IMG/VR virus record: IMGVR_UViG_3300042371_000472
Coordinates: 1 to 64,000 of that record
Source of the DNA: a virus
Direction: 5' to 3' (one strand)
DNA length: 64,000 nucleotides
Below, piece by piece: positions 1-6,923 of the stretch. The translations under genes and the position numbers were made by a program. The notes under the pieces are model-generated. The model searched no databases and had not been told where the DNA came from. It worked only from the letters and a program-made list of their open reading frames with translations. Position 1 is the stretch's first letter; every line of letters starts with the position of its first letter.

Positions 1-83
1 GCACTGTTGGCTATTTGTCAAGGGACACTGTGGGAGCAGTGAGATGTCTCAGTTGCTCGGTTTGTACTACTTGGTCTTACAAA

Positions 84-129
84 ACCCAGTAGTGGGTGCT
101 GTCAAATGCCCAGCGTGTGGGCACTTTTT
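84..129 (+). terminator. Probable intrinsic terminator (two hairpins)
   Basis: A first small hairpin pairs ACCCA (84-88) with TGGGT (93-97). A second pairs TGCCCA (107-112) with TGGGCA (118-123) around a 5-base loop and is followed by C and five Ts (125-129). That arrangement fits a Rho-independent terminator for a plus-strand unit ending left of the window. The stem is only 6 bp, so confidence is moderate. Confidence 0.5.
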
Positions 130-130
130 G

Positions 131-181
131 AGGGAGGTTTTAGGGGGGTTTTAGGGGGGTTTTCGGGGGGTTTTTAGGGGT
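131..181 (+). repeat. G-tract array, 11-bp period (G-quadruplex potential)
   Basis: The unit TAGGGGGGTTT is repeated with slight variation. G tracts lie at 132-134, 143-148, 154-159, 165-170 and 177-180, giving spacings of 11, 11 and 12 bases. Four tracts of four or more Gs separated by 5-6 bases of T/A/C match a strong G-quadruplex pattern on the plus strand. No protein explains the regularity. Confidence 0.75.
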
Positions 182-503
182 TTTTGCCCAATATCAGTTG
201 TTTGGTTAAAAATGGCTAAAAAGCCCAATGTTTACAGGGGTTTTTGGTACACGGAGCGCGCCCTCATTTCCTCTCAGATCGCCTCTAAGGGGGGAGAATG
301 GGTGGAAGGGGCGGAAAGGGGGTAGAGGCTGTCAGAAGCGATTTAAATGGGGTGTGCCGAGGTGTTGAGGGCATTTGATACCGATATGCAGGGGATATGT
401 CATAACAATAGAATTACTGTGGATAACGCGACGCCTAGCGTCAGTCCCTACCCCTATCCCCCAAGCATCCGCCGAGCCTCCGAGGTAGTCCCAAACCTAG
501 GGA

Positions 504-642
504 TTGTTGCATTTGCAACAACTTTGAATTATACCCACACGCTGGGCTTATGCGCCCAATCACCCACGAAACCGCTCAAACATTGAGCATTTGAGCGATT
601 TGGCAAGTTGTTGCATATGCAACAAGTGTGTGCATACGCACA
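504..642. repeat. Cluster of inverted repeats
   Basis: Five separate dyads lie in 139 bases. TTGTTGCA/TGCAACAA with a 2-base centre is at 504-521. TGGGC/GCCCA is at 543-558. GCTCAA (574-579) can pair with either of two copies of TTGAGC (583-588 or 591-596). A perfect 18-bp palindrome TTGTTGCATATGCAACAA is at 608-625. TGTGC/GCACA is at 629-642. The first and fourth share TTGTTGCA...TGCAACAA, so they look like two copies of one binding site about 104 bases apart. Operator or origin function is inferred. Confidence 0.7.
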
Positions 643-912
643 AATAAGCCTGATTTCATTGATGTTTTCGCGCCCCATCCGAACAGTCATCCGTCAGGTG
701 CATAGGAGACACAGGGGGAGACAGGCGATACACAGGGGGGTATCGGTGGGGATACGGGTGGGGGTACCCCCCCCATGGTTAAGTGGGGTCGGGAAATCGG
801 GAGGGGGGTAGAGGCGACCCCCCAAGCACTGCCCAACTGCCAAATAGCCCTATTCCAACGAGGAGACCGGTTCTATGCTCAGATGGGGTACCCCTAATTC
901 GCCCAAATGTAG

Positions 913-937
913 CCCTATTCTGATATATAATTAGAAA
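913..937 (+). promoter_or_regulatory. Leaderless promoter for the 938 gene
   Basis: CCCTATTCTGAT (913-924) precedes a perfect -10 hexamer TATAAT at 926-931. The ATG begins at 938, six bases after the hexamer, where transcription should start. There is no Shine-Dalgarno sequence and no clear -35 box. The same upstream box recurs at 1361. Confidence 0.7.
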
Positions 938-1360
938 ATGGCAGCATTCCACCACTTAAATGATCAACTGTTTATGCCAAAGAGTTGGTTGCGCTCACTA
1001 CCAGTAGACAATGAACTAGATATCGCTGATGTGGAAGATGCAGGTAGTCGCCAAATCCGAGACCCATATACAAATGAACGGCGTTACACGACACCTGAGG
1101 ATGAATTTTGGGATCGTAAGGGTAATGAGGCAATTAATAGTGGAGTATATAAAAGCGTACAGAGACATGGCATTGTAAATCCCGTAGAACTAGGTGTATC
1201 TGGTAGGACCATAGAAATCAAAAATGGGTACCACAGGGTGGCATCCGCTGATGATCACTCATTTATACCTATTACTTATACAAAAAAAGATCAAGTGGAT
1301 GGTTTACCCATACATTATAACCGTTATAATGAAAATCCTGCATATCCACGCTCTGAGTAA
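938..1360 (+). CDS. ParB-like domain protein
   Basis: This 140-residue protein carries a pattern of the ParB/sulfiredoxin-like fold. A helix-like segment (about 80-95, SVQRHGIVNP) is followed by a beta segment and NGYHRVASA (about 113-121), then IPITY. In ParB relatives the same order reads as 'helix, G-x-x-x-P, then G-x-R/H-R-x-x-A'. Many phages encode such single-domain proteins, some with nuclease activity, but the substrate here is unknown. The start is the ATG directly after a -10 box, so the message is probably leaderless. A second ParB-like gene lies at 1854, with an ART-like gene between them. Fold assignment is by motif only. Confidence 0.6.
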   Translation: MAAFHHLNDQLFMPKSWLRSLPVDNELDIADVEDAGSRQIRDPYTNERRYTTPEDEFWDRKGNEAINSGVYKSVQRHGIVNPVELGVSGRTIEIKNGYHRVASADDHSFIPITYTKKDQVDGLPIHYNRYNENPAYPRSE

Positions 1361-1386
1361 CCCTATTCTGATGTAAAATAGTCAGT
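1361..1386 (+). promoter_or_regulatory. Leaderless promoter for the 1387 gene
   Basis: CCCTATTCTGAT (1361-1372) is identical to the box at 913 and is followed by TAAAAT at 1374-1379. The ATG is at 1387, seven bases further on, with no ribosome site. It starts right after the stop codon of the preceding gene. Confidence 0.7.
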
Positions 1387-1857
1387 ATGGCATCTAAAAT
1401 CGTATATCACGGCACATTAAGTGAAGAACCACCCCATGAGCATGGTTATCCCTTCCACGCTGGTACCTTGGCATCTGCTGATGAACGACTAGCAGACGAA
1501 ATTCAGAACGGTGATGGCCCCTACCAAACTGGTGTCGCCAGTATCCATGCCTACGAAGTAGATGACGCCACGCCCACCTCACGCCATGTATGGGGCGACC
1601 CCCTGTTTCGTAAAACGGGTCGTGATTATGATGCACATAGGGCGGTACCCGAACATAAAGAGAACCGTATCTATCCGTATAAAAATGCTCATGAGGATCG
1701 TGGCTCCACTTCTTATGTCATCCCCAGTAATTTTGTGGGTAAGCATGTAAAACACCTCGGTGTACAGTTCCAGAGAATTGTTAACCCCTACGATGGTCGT
1801 GCTGAAGCCGTATATAACGCTATGTCCGTAATGTCTGGTGGGAGGTACAAGTCATGA
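1387..1857 (+). CDS. Putative ADP-ribosyltransferase-fold protein
   Basis: The 156-residue product begins with KIVYHGT and then has YPFHAGT (about 21-27) and a beta segment SIHAYEVDD (about 52-60). A His-Gly-Thr near the N-terminus followed by such segments is typical of the NAD-binding half of ART/PARP-like folds. A C-terminal catalytic Glu cannot be fixed by eye. If real, it would modify a host or phage protein or nucleic acid with ADP-ribose; T4 uses packaged and early ARTs this way. It has its own leaderless promoter and overlaps the next gene by 4 bases (ATGA), which suggests coupled translation. It could instead be an inactive relative. Confidence 0.45.
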   Translation: MASKIVYHGTLSEEPPHEHGYPFHAGTLASADERLADEIQNGDGPYQTGVASIHAYEVDDATPTSRHVWGDPLFRKTGRDYDAHRAVPEHKENRIYPYKNAHEDRGSTSYVIPSNFVGKHVKHLGVQFQRIVNPYDGRAEAVYNAMSVMSGGRYKS

Positions 1858-2324
1858 GAGCACACATCAGCAAACAATTCGCCAAAGTGACTAGAAATCC
1901 TGGCGATAACCCTGAACAGTTGCAGATGTTCATGCGTCCACATGAGATTTTGAACAAAATATACAGTTTTTCTGATGATTTAGGTGATGATGATGCATTA
2001 GAGCACCTTGATGACCCCAGAGGGTACCCCAACAGCCAATTACACGCCGATAAACTGGGAGAGGCTATAGATTCAGGATTACACGATGGCATTGAGACTG
2101 ATGGAATTCTGAACCATGTCGTCCTAGAGACATCCCCGCACACAAGTAAATTCCGTATGGGTAATGGTCACCACCGACTGTCAGTTGCTTTAGACCTAGA
2201 GAGTAAGGGTCATCAGGTAGATATTCCCGTGATCCATGATAATAACTTTATGTACGACACCACTGATGAGTACAAGCATATGTACGGAAGACCAAAAAAG
2301 TACTTTGGCTATAAAGAGAACTAA
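1854..2324 (+). CDS. ParB-like domain protein with QLQMF motif
   Basis: This 156-residue protein has a ParB/Srx-like core: an HDGIETDGILN segment (about 79-89), a beta strand, then MGNGHHRLSVAL (about 102-113) and a final strand IPVIHD. This matches the second half of the gene at 938 in order and in the NG-[YH]-HR signature. Near the N-terminus (about 20-26) it carries PEQLQMF, which resembles the QLVMF motif of the paralogous family at 3389-5771. The start overlaps the previous stop (ATGA). Function is unknown; nuclease or nucleotide-hydrolysing activity is known for some relatives but is not shown here. Confidence 0.55.
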   Translation: MRAHISKQFAKVTRNPGDNPEQLQMFMRPHEILNKIYSFSDDLGDDDALEHLDDPRGYPNSQLHADKLGEAIDSGLHDGIETDGILNHVVLETSPHTSKFRMGNGHHRLSVALDLESKGHQVDIPVIHDNNFMYDTTDEYKHMYGRPKKYFGYKEN

Positions 2325-2345
2325 TTCTGATATATAATAGTAAGC
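2325..2345 (+). promoter_or_regulatory. Promoter for the 2368 gene (with leader)
   Basis: ATTCTGAT precedes TATAAT at 2333-2338 and repeats the element found at 913 and 1361. Here the ATG is 30 bases downstream and has an AAGGAG ribosome site, so this is a leadered version of the same promoter class. Confidence 0.6.
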
Positions 2346-2367
2346 ATTACCCGATAAGGAGTTCATC

Positions 2368-2745
2368 ATGGCTATGAAAAAAGCAATCGCAAAGCGTCCA
2401 GCACACCTATCCGAACAGTTCCAGCCTAAGGGCCGTTCTGAACTAACCCGCCTGAGTGCCGCTCTTGGTGACTACTTGAATACTGAGCGGGAATACACGC
2501 ATATGGAATATGATAACGAGTATGCCAACGAAGAACCTGAGGACACTGAGGGTGAAGAAGCATTCCGCAGGGAGTACCCCATTGCAAGCCCACAGCGCCA
2601 AGATGCTGGTGCAAACATTAGTGACTCCATAGACGAGCATGATGCCGCTGATATGCTTCAGACCTACCGTCGGAATCGTGATTCAGGTCAGAACCAGCAG
2701 TCCCAACGCGAAGATATCCGTCACGCTTACAAGTACTACCGCTGA
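2368..2745 (+). CDS. Unknown protein, first of a tandem pair
   Basis: This 125-residue hydrophilic protein has no recognised family. It begins with a basic stretch (MKKAIAKRPAHLSEQF), continues with an acidic middle rich in Glu and Asp, and ends in a Tyr/Arg-rich segment (EDIRHAYKYYR). The gene at 2757 is a clear paralogue with the same order of blocks: KKAIAKxPAHxxEQF, GRS(E/D)LTR, the xSI/IAxPxRQ block, DMLxxYRxNRD, and REDIRxAYK. The pair arose by tandem duplication. An AAGGAG ribosome site lies before the ATG. Small, charged and possibly DNA- or capsid-associated is all that can be said. Confidence 0.75.
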   Translation: MAMKKAIAKRPAHLSEQFQPKGRSELTRLSAALGDYLNTEREYTHMEYDNEYANEEPEDTEGEEAFRREYPIASPQRQDAGANISDSIDEHDAADMLQTYRRNRDSGQNQQSQREDIRHAYKYYR

Positions 2746-2756
2746 GGAGAAACATC

Positions 2757-3188
2757 ATGGCTGTTAAAAAATCAATGGCAGGAAAGATTGCCGCTGAGGC
2801 AAAGTCTGCACCGCTGAAGAAGGCAATCGCCAAGAAACCAGCGCATATGCCCGAACAGTTCCCTAACGAGAACCGTAGTTTCCGTGGTCGTTCTGACCTT
2901 ACCCGCTTCAGTCGTGTACTTGGTGGTTACTTGGAAGACTCACGGATGGATCATGCAGACCAGTATGACGAAGGTGAGGCTGAGGAAGAGTTCCGTATGT
3001 CGCACTCTATCGCCGGCCCCATGCGCCAGCGCAACAGCAAGTTCATCACTGATGAGATTGGTGAATACGACGCAGAGGATATGCTCCGCGAGTACCGCCA
3101 GAACCGTGATGCTGGCGACACGGACCAGTCGTACAGCCGTGAGGATATCCGCGAGGCTTACAAAAACCGTGCCGACTACACAGGCTGA
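2757..3188 (+). CDS. Unknown protein, second of a tandem pair
   Basis: This 143-residue paralogue of the preceding gene lies 11 bases downstream with a GAGGAGAAA ribosome site. It has an extra N-terminal Lys/Ala-rich extension (MAVKKSMAGKIAAEAK) before the shared KKAIAKKPAHMPEQF block. The acidic middle and the C-terminal SREDIREAYK block are conserved. No catalytic motif is visible. The basic N-terminus and acidic middle suggest an interacting or DNA-associated accessory protein, but that is inference. The stop codon overlaps a small hairpin (GATTAG/CTAATC, 3187-3203). Confidence 0.75.
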   Translation: MAVKKSMAGKIAAEAKSAPLKKAIAKKPAHMPEQFPNENRSFRGRSDLTRFSRVLGGYLEDSRMDHADQYDEGEAEEEFRMSHSIAGPMRQRNSKFITDEIGEYDAEDMLREYRQNRDAGDTDQSYSREDIREAYKNRADYTG

Positions 3189-3237
3189 TTAGGGTTACTA
3201 ATCCTTCCGCGGAGTAGTAAAAATTTGCCGCTTAATT

Positions 3238-3366
3238 ATGTCTGATGATAAATGCGATACCTCCACACAGTGTGTCTATTGCGGTGGAGAACTGCGTCCT
3301 GAGCATGCACACTATAAGTGCGTTGATTGTGGGCAGAGAGATGCCTGTTGTGAGGGCATCTACTAA
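3238..3366 (+). CDS. Small zinc-ribbon protein
   Basis: This 42-residue protein has two CxxC knuckles, CVYCGG (about 12-17) and CVDCGQ (about 29-34), with a further CC near the end (DACCEG). Four cysteines spaced this way form a rubredoxin-like or zinc-ribbon fold. It fills the gap between the duplicated pair and the 3389 promoter. No good ribosome site is seen before the ATG; an A-rich stretch (3217-3222) might act as a -10 box. The role is unknown; phage zinc ribbons often bind nucleic acid or partner proteins. Confidence 0.65.
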   Translation: MSDDKCDTSTQCVYCGGELRPEHAHYKCVDCGQRDACCEGIY

Positions 3367-3376
3367 CTATTTAAGG

Positions 3377-3388
3377 TAAAATAGTTCT
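3377..3388 (+). promoter_or_regulatory. Leaderless promoter for the 3389 gene
   Basis: TAAAAT at 3377-3382 is followed by six bases and the ATG at 3389. The context GGTAAAATAGT resembles the 1361 promoter (GTAAAATAGT). No ribosome site is present. Confidence 0.7.
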
Positions 3389-4300
3389 ATGGCAAAAGAC
3401 AAAAAAGAAGATGCAATTAGGTATTCGCGCATCTCTCCTGATACTCCCGGTAGTTACACTGCCCTGTCTCATGACTATGTAGGCGGTAACGAGGACATAC
3501 CAGATCGCCGTAGAAGAATTATTGATTACATGGCACATGACCGTGATGGTAACTCTCTGGTATATGCCCAAGTAGTGCAAACGCACGGTCAGACATTCAC
3601 TCGCATGACTGCTCCCGAGAGACAAGTGCGCCAGCCCCCGAACCACCTAGAGCACCTAGTCCCTCCTCACCGTAGGGTGGTAAATAACCCCCCTGGTCGC
3701 CCAATGCCTTCACCTGGTGATTTTGTGCATGTAGCGCAAACACCTATTGTTGATTTAGAACGCACAGATGCTAAATCTAAGCCAGTTCCTGGTAAAGACG
3801 ATTACTTTCATGATGGGACTAACACTCGTCCCGCAAAACCCGGTGAGCAATTAGTAATGTTTGGTATAGAGCATAAGCCTACTCGTAGACAGATAACGAG
3901 TTTATATGCCCGAGATAGTACGGCTGGCAAAATTGCGACTATGAATATCCTTGGTATGGCTGATAATGCATCTATGGATGCCCTTGGTCGTGGCTTAATG
4001 CCTGATGATAACTTGTCAGAGCATAGTTTAGGTTTAGTTAAAAAGTTACATAAAAAAGGTGCTATTCCTGAGGAAGATTTACCTGATAAATTAATTCAAG
4101 GTAACGACATGGATTTTTCTGATGCCGCACGAGTTTTAGATACCCAACATACAAGTAAATTTGACAATGGTGAACTTATTAACCTTAATCATCGCCTACC
4201 GCATGCAAAGGCTCGTATTCGCCAAATCTTAGGACGCTCAGTACCAACTCTTAATACTGAACCTAAGAACGAACAGTTACAACTGGAGGGTTTTGAATGA
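3389..4300 (+). CDS. QLxLF-tailed family protein 1
   Basis: This is the longest (303 residues) of a four-member family with 4297, 5046 and 6924. Shared blocks are a YxAHDxxGxxxA N-terminal segment (about 47-60), TRPAxxGEQLVMFG (about 146-159), and a helical block TxxMNxLGMADxAS...LVKKLHKxGAI (about 176-228). A C-terminal tail reads QLQLEGFE (296-303). The two Q-L-x-[LM]-F-like motifs resemble the bacterial sliding-clamp binding motif QL[SD]LF, though virion docking or chance is possible. The family itself is not recognised. A proline-rich insert (about 80-115) is unique to this member. The start is set by the leaderless promoter, and the end overlaps the next ATG by 4 bases. Confidence 0.8.
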   Translation: MAKDKKEDAIRYSRISPDTPGSYTALSHDYVGGNEDIPDRRRRIIDYMAHDRDGNSLVYAQVVQTHGQTFTRMTAPERQVRQPPNHLEHLVPPHRRVVNNPPGRPMPSPGDFVHVAQTPIVDLERTDAKSKPVPGKDDYFHDGTNTRPAKPGEQLVMFGIEHKPTRRQITSLYARDSTAGKIATMNILGMADNASMDALGRGLMPDDNLSEHSLGLVKKLHKKGAIPEEDLPDKLIQGNDMDFSDAARVLDTQHTSKFDNGELINLNHRLPHAKARIRQILGRSVPTLNTEPKNEQLQLEGFE

Positions 4301-5049
4301 CTCGCTATTCTCGCTATATACCACCCAGTGATAAAGAGCAAGGTAGAACATCCGACTATGTACCACACGGTGACCAATATGGTGGAATGGATGATTACTT
4401 CGCACATGATGAGTCTGGTAAAGCCATTGCTATGGCTAGAATTTCCCATGATCCAGGACATACCAGTACAGTCATGGATATCTATGGCGCTAATGCAAAC
4501 ACAGGATTAGCCGAAACTACATTAATTGCTGAGGGACAAAGGGTGCATGATGATACTGCCCTTGATTGGCAAGATGGTTTAACTCGCCCCGCTCAGTCAG
4601 GGGAGCAGTTAGTAATGTTTGGAACTTACCACAGACCAGCACGATCTCAGGTGCATGAGTTATATGCCCGCGATAGTTTGTCTGGTAAGACAGCCGCTAT
4701 GAACTTGGTGGGTATGGCTGATATTGCCTCTACAACTACAACTGGTAAGCACCTAAAGCCATCAGGCAATCTTTCTCCTAATAGTAAGTCATTAGTTGAT
4801 AAGTTGCATAAATCTGGTGCTATTTCTGCTGAGGATATGCCAGGAAGGGTATTTGATAATGCTATTGACTTTAATTATGCAAATCAAATGCTTGATCGTT
4901 ACCCACATAGTAACCAGACCCCGCGCCAAGACTTAAACTCACGATTGCCTCACGCAAAGGCTCGTATTCGTCAAGCGATGGGACGATCTGCACCAAACCT
5001 TAATACAGAGCCTAAATCTGAACAACTTCAGTTGGAGGGTTTTGAATGA
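4297..5049 (+). CDS. QLxLF-tailed family protein 2
   Basis: This 250-residue paralogue of the preceding gene starts at an ATGA overlap. It keeps DYFAHDESGKAIA (about 33-45), TRPAxSGEQLVMFG (about 96-109), the ADIAS...LVDKLHKSGAIS block and the LPHAKARIRQ block. Its C-terminus NTEPKSEQLQLEGFE is almost identical to that of the gene before it, so the duplication is recent or the tail is under selection. It lacks the proline-rich insert. Function is unknown; the strict tail conservation suggests docking to a partner. Confidence 0.8.
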   Translation: MTRYSRYIPPSDKEQGRTSDYVPHGDQYGGMDDYFAHDESGKAIAMARISHDPGHTSTVMDIYGANANTGLAETTLIAEGQRVHDDTALDWQDGLTRPAQSGEQLVMFGTYHRPARSQVHELYARDSLSGKTAAMNLVGMADIASTTTTGKHLKPSGNLSPNSKSLVDKLHKSGAISAEDMPGRVFDNAIDFNYANQMLDRYPHSNQTPRQDLNSRLPHAKARIRQAMGRSAPNLNTEPKSEQLQLEGFE

Positions 5050-5771
5050 CTAAATATTCATTAAAACAAAAAACTTACTCTACAGTAAATGATAAAGAAA
5101 ATCAAAAACGATTTACTTATCTTGATTATGTAGCGCACAACGATAAAGGTAAGGCAATTGCAAAATTAAATGTAACTCACGAGCCAGAGATTAATGCTAC
5201 TCAACAAACTGGTTTCTATACTGGGAAACCAGTAGCAGACATGGAGATGACACATACAGATACTCCTGTTAATGAATCTAACTGGAATAGTACCCCATAT
5301 ACCCGCCCCGCCATGTCTGGTGAACAAATGGCAATGTTTGGTTATAGGCATGTACCCGCAAAAAGAACAGCATCGGGATTTTATTCAGCAGAGGGTTTGG
5401 GCGGTAGAACTGCCGGAATGACATTACTTGGTATAGCAGATAATGCCTCTACTGAGGCAACTGGTAGAAATATTGTCCCATCAAGTAACCTTTCCCAACA
5501 TAGCGGTGGTTTGGTTGACCGATTGCATAAAAGTGGTCATATTTCTGCTGAAGATATGCCAGAAAACAGATTATCTAATACCCATAGTTTTGAGCAGTCA
5601 GACAGTTTTTTAAGACAGGAACACAAAAATCTGGTTGAAATGGCAGGTTCTAGTTACCACTTAGATGATTTATCTTCCCGAGTACCCGCCGCTCGTACCC
5701 GTATACGAGACCTACTTGGAAATGCTAAAAAGGGTGAAGAGCATAAGCAATTGAGCCTTTGGGATGACTGA
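5046..5771 (+). CDS. QLxLF-tailed family protein 3
   Basis: This 241-residue third tandem copy starts at an ATGA overlap. It keeps LDYVAHNDKGKAIA (about 26-39), TRPAMSGEQMAMFG (about 86-99), and the IADNAS...LVDRLHKSGHIS block. The tail is more divergent in sequence but keeps the pattern as KQLSLWDD, a closer match to the clamp-binding consensus QL[SD]LF than copies 1 and 2. It overlaps the glycosyltransferase-like gene by 8 bases. Function is unknown. Confidence 0.8.
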   Translation: MTKYSLKQKTYSTVNDKENQKRFTYLDYVAHNDKGKAIAKLNVTHEPEINATQQTGFYTGKPVADMEMTHTDTPVNESNWNSTPYTRPAMSGEQMAMFGYRHVPAKRTASGFYSAEGLGGRTAGMTLLGIADNASTEATGRNIVPSSNLSQHSGGLVDRLHKSGHISAEDMPENRLSNTHSFEQSDSFLRQEHKNLVEMAGSSYHLDDLSSRVPAARTRIRDLLGNAKKGEEHKQLSLWDD

Positions 5772-6402
5772 CAAAAGAATTCACCACTTCTACCACCTAT
5801 ATGCGGATGGTAACTGGCAGATGTGTGTAGTTGATCATATCCGCGCATTAGTGCAATATGGTTTGTACGAGAATCTTGCTTCATTAAATATTGGCTTTGT
5901 GGGAACACCTCAGAACATTCTTATGGCTCAGGAATACCTTACTTTAAGGGGATTGACTTATAATGTTGCCGCAACCAGCCCAGATGGATGGGAACAAGTA
6001 ACTCTTGACCCACTTTACGAAATGGCTGTCAATGAACCTGATGCATACTATGTGTACGCACATACCAAGGGTGCGGCTAACTTTGCCCCAATCAACGAAG
6101 TCTGGCGTAATGGTATGACGCGCTTTAACATTGTGAACTGGCAAAGAGCCGTAGAAGTATTAGATGAGGGTTACACCACTGCTGGTTGTCATTACTACCC
6201 CATTAACTTTGACAATCCCAATCCATTTTGGGGTGGCAACTTTTGGTGGGCGACAGGTAAGCACATCACCATGCTAGGTATCTGCGAAAAAGACCACCGC
6301 CACCGCGCTGAAGCATGGGTGGGCAGGATTAACGAAGACCCGTACTACAGACACTACGACCTATTTCCAGTTGGTATTGGAACTGTAGCGGAACCCTTTT
6401 AG
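5764..6402 (+). CDS. Glycosyltransferase-like protein
   Basis: This 212-residue protein resembles the small glycosyltransferase group related to rhamnan-synthesis F proteins. The segment YYVYAHTKGAAN (about 96-107) corresponds to their 'H-[ST]-K' acceptor-side motif. It is followed by a conserved Trp-Arg-Asn and a PFWGGNFWWATG block (about 154-165). A sugar-transfer role on a phage protein, DNA or host polymer is plausible. It overlaps the QLxLF family gene before it and meets the minus-strand methyltransferase tail to tail with a 4-base overlap. The acceptor is unknown. Confidence 0.55.
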   Translation: MTDKRIHHFYHLYADGNWQMCVVDHIRALVQYGLYENLASLNIGFVGTPQNILMAQEYLTLRGLTYNVAATSPDGWEQVTLDPLYEMAVNEPDAYYVYAHTKGAANFAPINEVWRNGMTRFNIVNWQRAVEVLDEGYTTAGCHYYPINFDNPNPFWGGNFWWATGKHITMLGICEKDHRHRAEAWVGRINEDPYYRHYDLFPVGIGTVAEPF

Positions 6403-6908
6403 TTCATATTAATGGCGTCAACATAGATGTCACCATGTGTGCGATCAACAATAATATCCACACACTTCCAATTGGTCTCAACAAGAGCCTTGGATAGGTC
6501 TTCTACATCCACATTGCCGTAAAACTCATCAACTGGCATACCAGGTGTACCAACTGCGGCATGGGGGGCGCGTGGGTCAGTAGCGCAAGTAACTAGGAGT
6601 GTTCCACCAGGATTAATTGCCTTTCCCAAGGTAACTAAAATCTTACGGTAATCCTCAGGAGTGACATGCTCAAACACCTCCGTGCAGAGTCCCATGTCCC
6701 ATTTACGAGTCGGCTCCCAATTTGTGGCGTCAGCCACAATGTCTACGCCTTTACCACCAATATGATCAAGAGTTACATATTTGGACTTAGGCCAGAGATC
6801 ACGGGGTGTCCCGTTAATGTTTCTGCCACCAATATCAATGATTGACTTGGGAGATATCTCTAATGACTTATTGACTAAGAATGTCCAGGCTTCTGCATGC
6901 ATATACAT
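6399..6908 (-). CDS. SAM-dependent methyltransferase, class I
   Basis: This 169-residue product has a Rossmann methyltransferase layout. Motif I is IIDIGGRNING (about 22-32), an acidic end of strand 2 is seen in VTLDHIGG, and D-x-x-x-W lies in the SAM pocket. WDMGLCTEVFEHVTPEDY (about 70-87) is the typical 'EVFEHV' motif of Methyltransf_11 types, followed by NPGGTLLVTC. It stands alone on the minus strand among plus-strand genes. The start chosen (MYMHAEAW) lies 6 bases after TATGAT on the minus strand, so it is leaderless; a longer reading from 6962 would run across the plus-strand promoter. It may act with the adjacent glycosyltransferase-like gene in surface or sugar modification. Confidence 0.75.
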   Translation of the reverse strand: MYMHAEAWTFLVNKSLEISPKSIIDIGGRNINGTPRDLWPKSKYVTLDHIGGKGVDIVADATNWEPTRKWDMGLCTEVFEHVTPEDYRKILVTLGKAINPGGTLLVTCATDPRAPHAAVGTPGMPVDEFYGNVDVEDLSKALVETNWKCVDIIVDRTHGDIYVDAINMN

Positions 6909-6923
6909 AGTATAATCATAAAT
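6909..6923. promoter_or_regulatory. Bidirectional leaderless promoter
   Basis: The 10-mer TATAATCATA at 6911-6920 reads as TATAAT on the plus strand (6911-6916) and as TATGAT on the minus strand (6920-6915). The plus ATG is at 6924 (7 bases on) and the minus ATG at 6908 (6 bases on). One overlapping -10 element could therefore drive two leaderless genes only 15 bp apart. RNA polymerase could not fire both at once. Confidence 0.6.

Larger units (their letters stand above)
1..937. other. Gene-free region, hairpin- and G-rich
   Basis: No convincing gene was seen here; the two short open frames (347-586 and 608-811) lack ribosome sites and run through palindromes. The plus strand is strongly G-skewed, with many runs of four to eight Gs (for example around 132-180, 291-325 and 736-830). 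It holds small hairpins at 26-41 and 41-50, a terminator-like hairpin near 107-129, a G-tract array, a cluster of palindromes at 504-642, a perfect palindrome GGGGGTACCCCC at 760-771 and GGGGTACCCC at 885-894. The motif CAAATAGCCCTATTC at 841-855 is echoed at 904-920, next to the first promoter. The region probably separates two transcription units and may hold replication or packaging signals. That role is inference. Confidence 0.7.

Noticed and set aside
347-811. Two short open frames (347-586, 608-811) in the gene-free left region
   Set aside because: No ribosome site, no promoter at the right distance, composition shaped by palindromes and G runs, and overlap with the inverted repeats.
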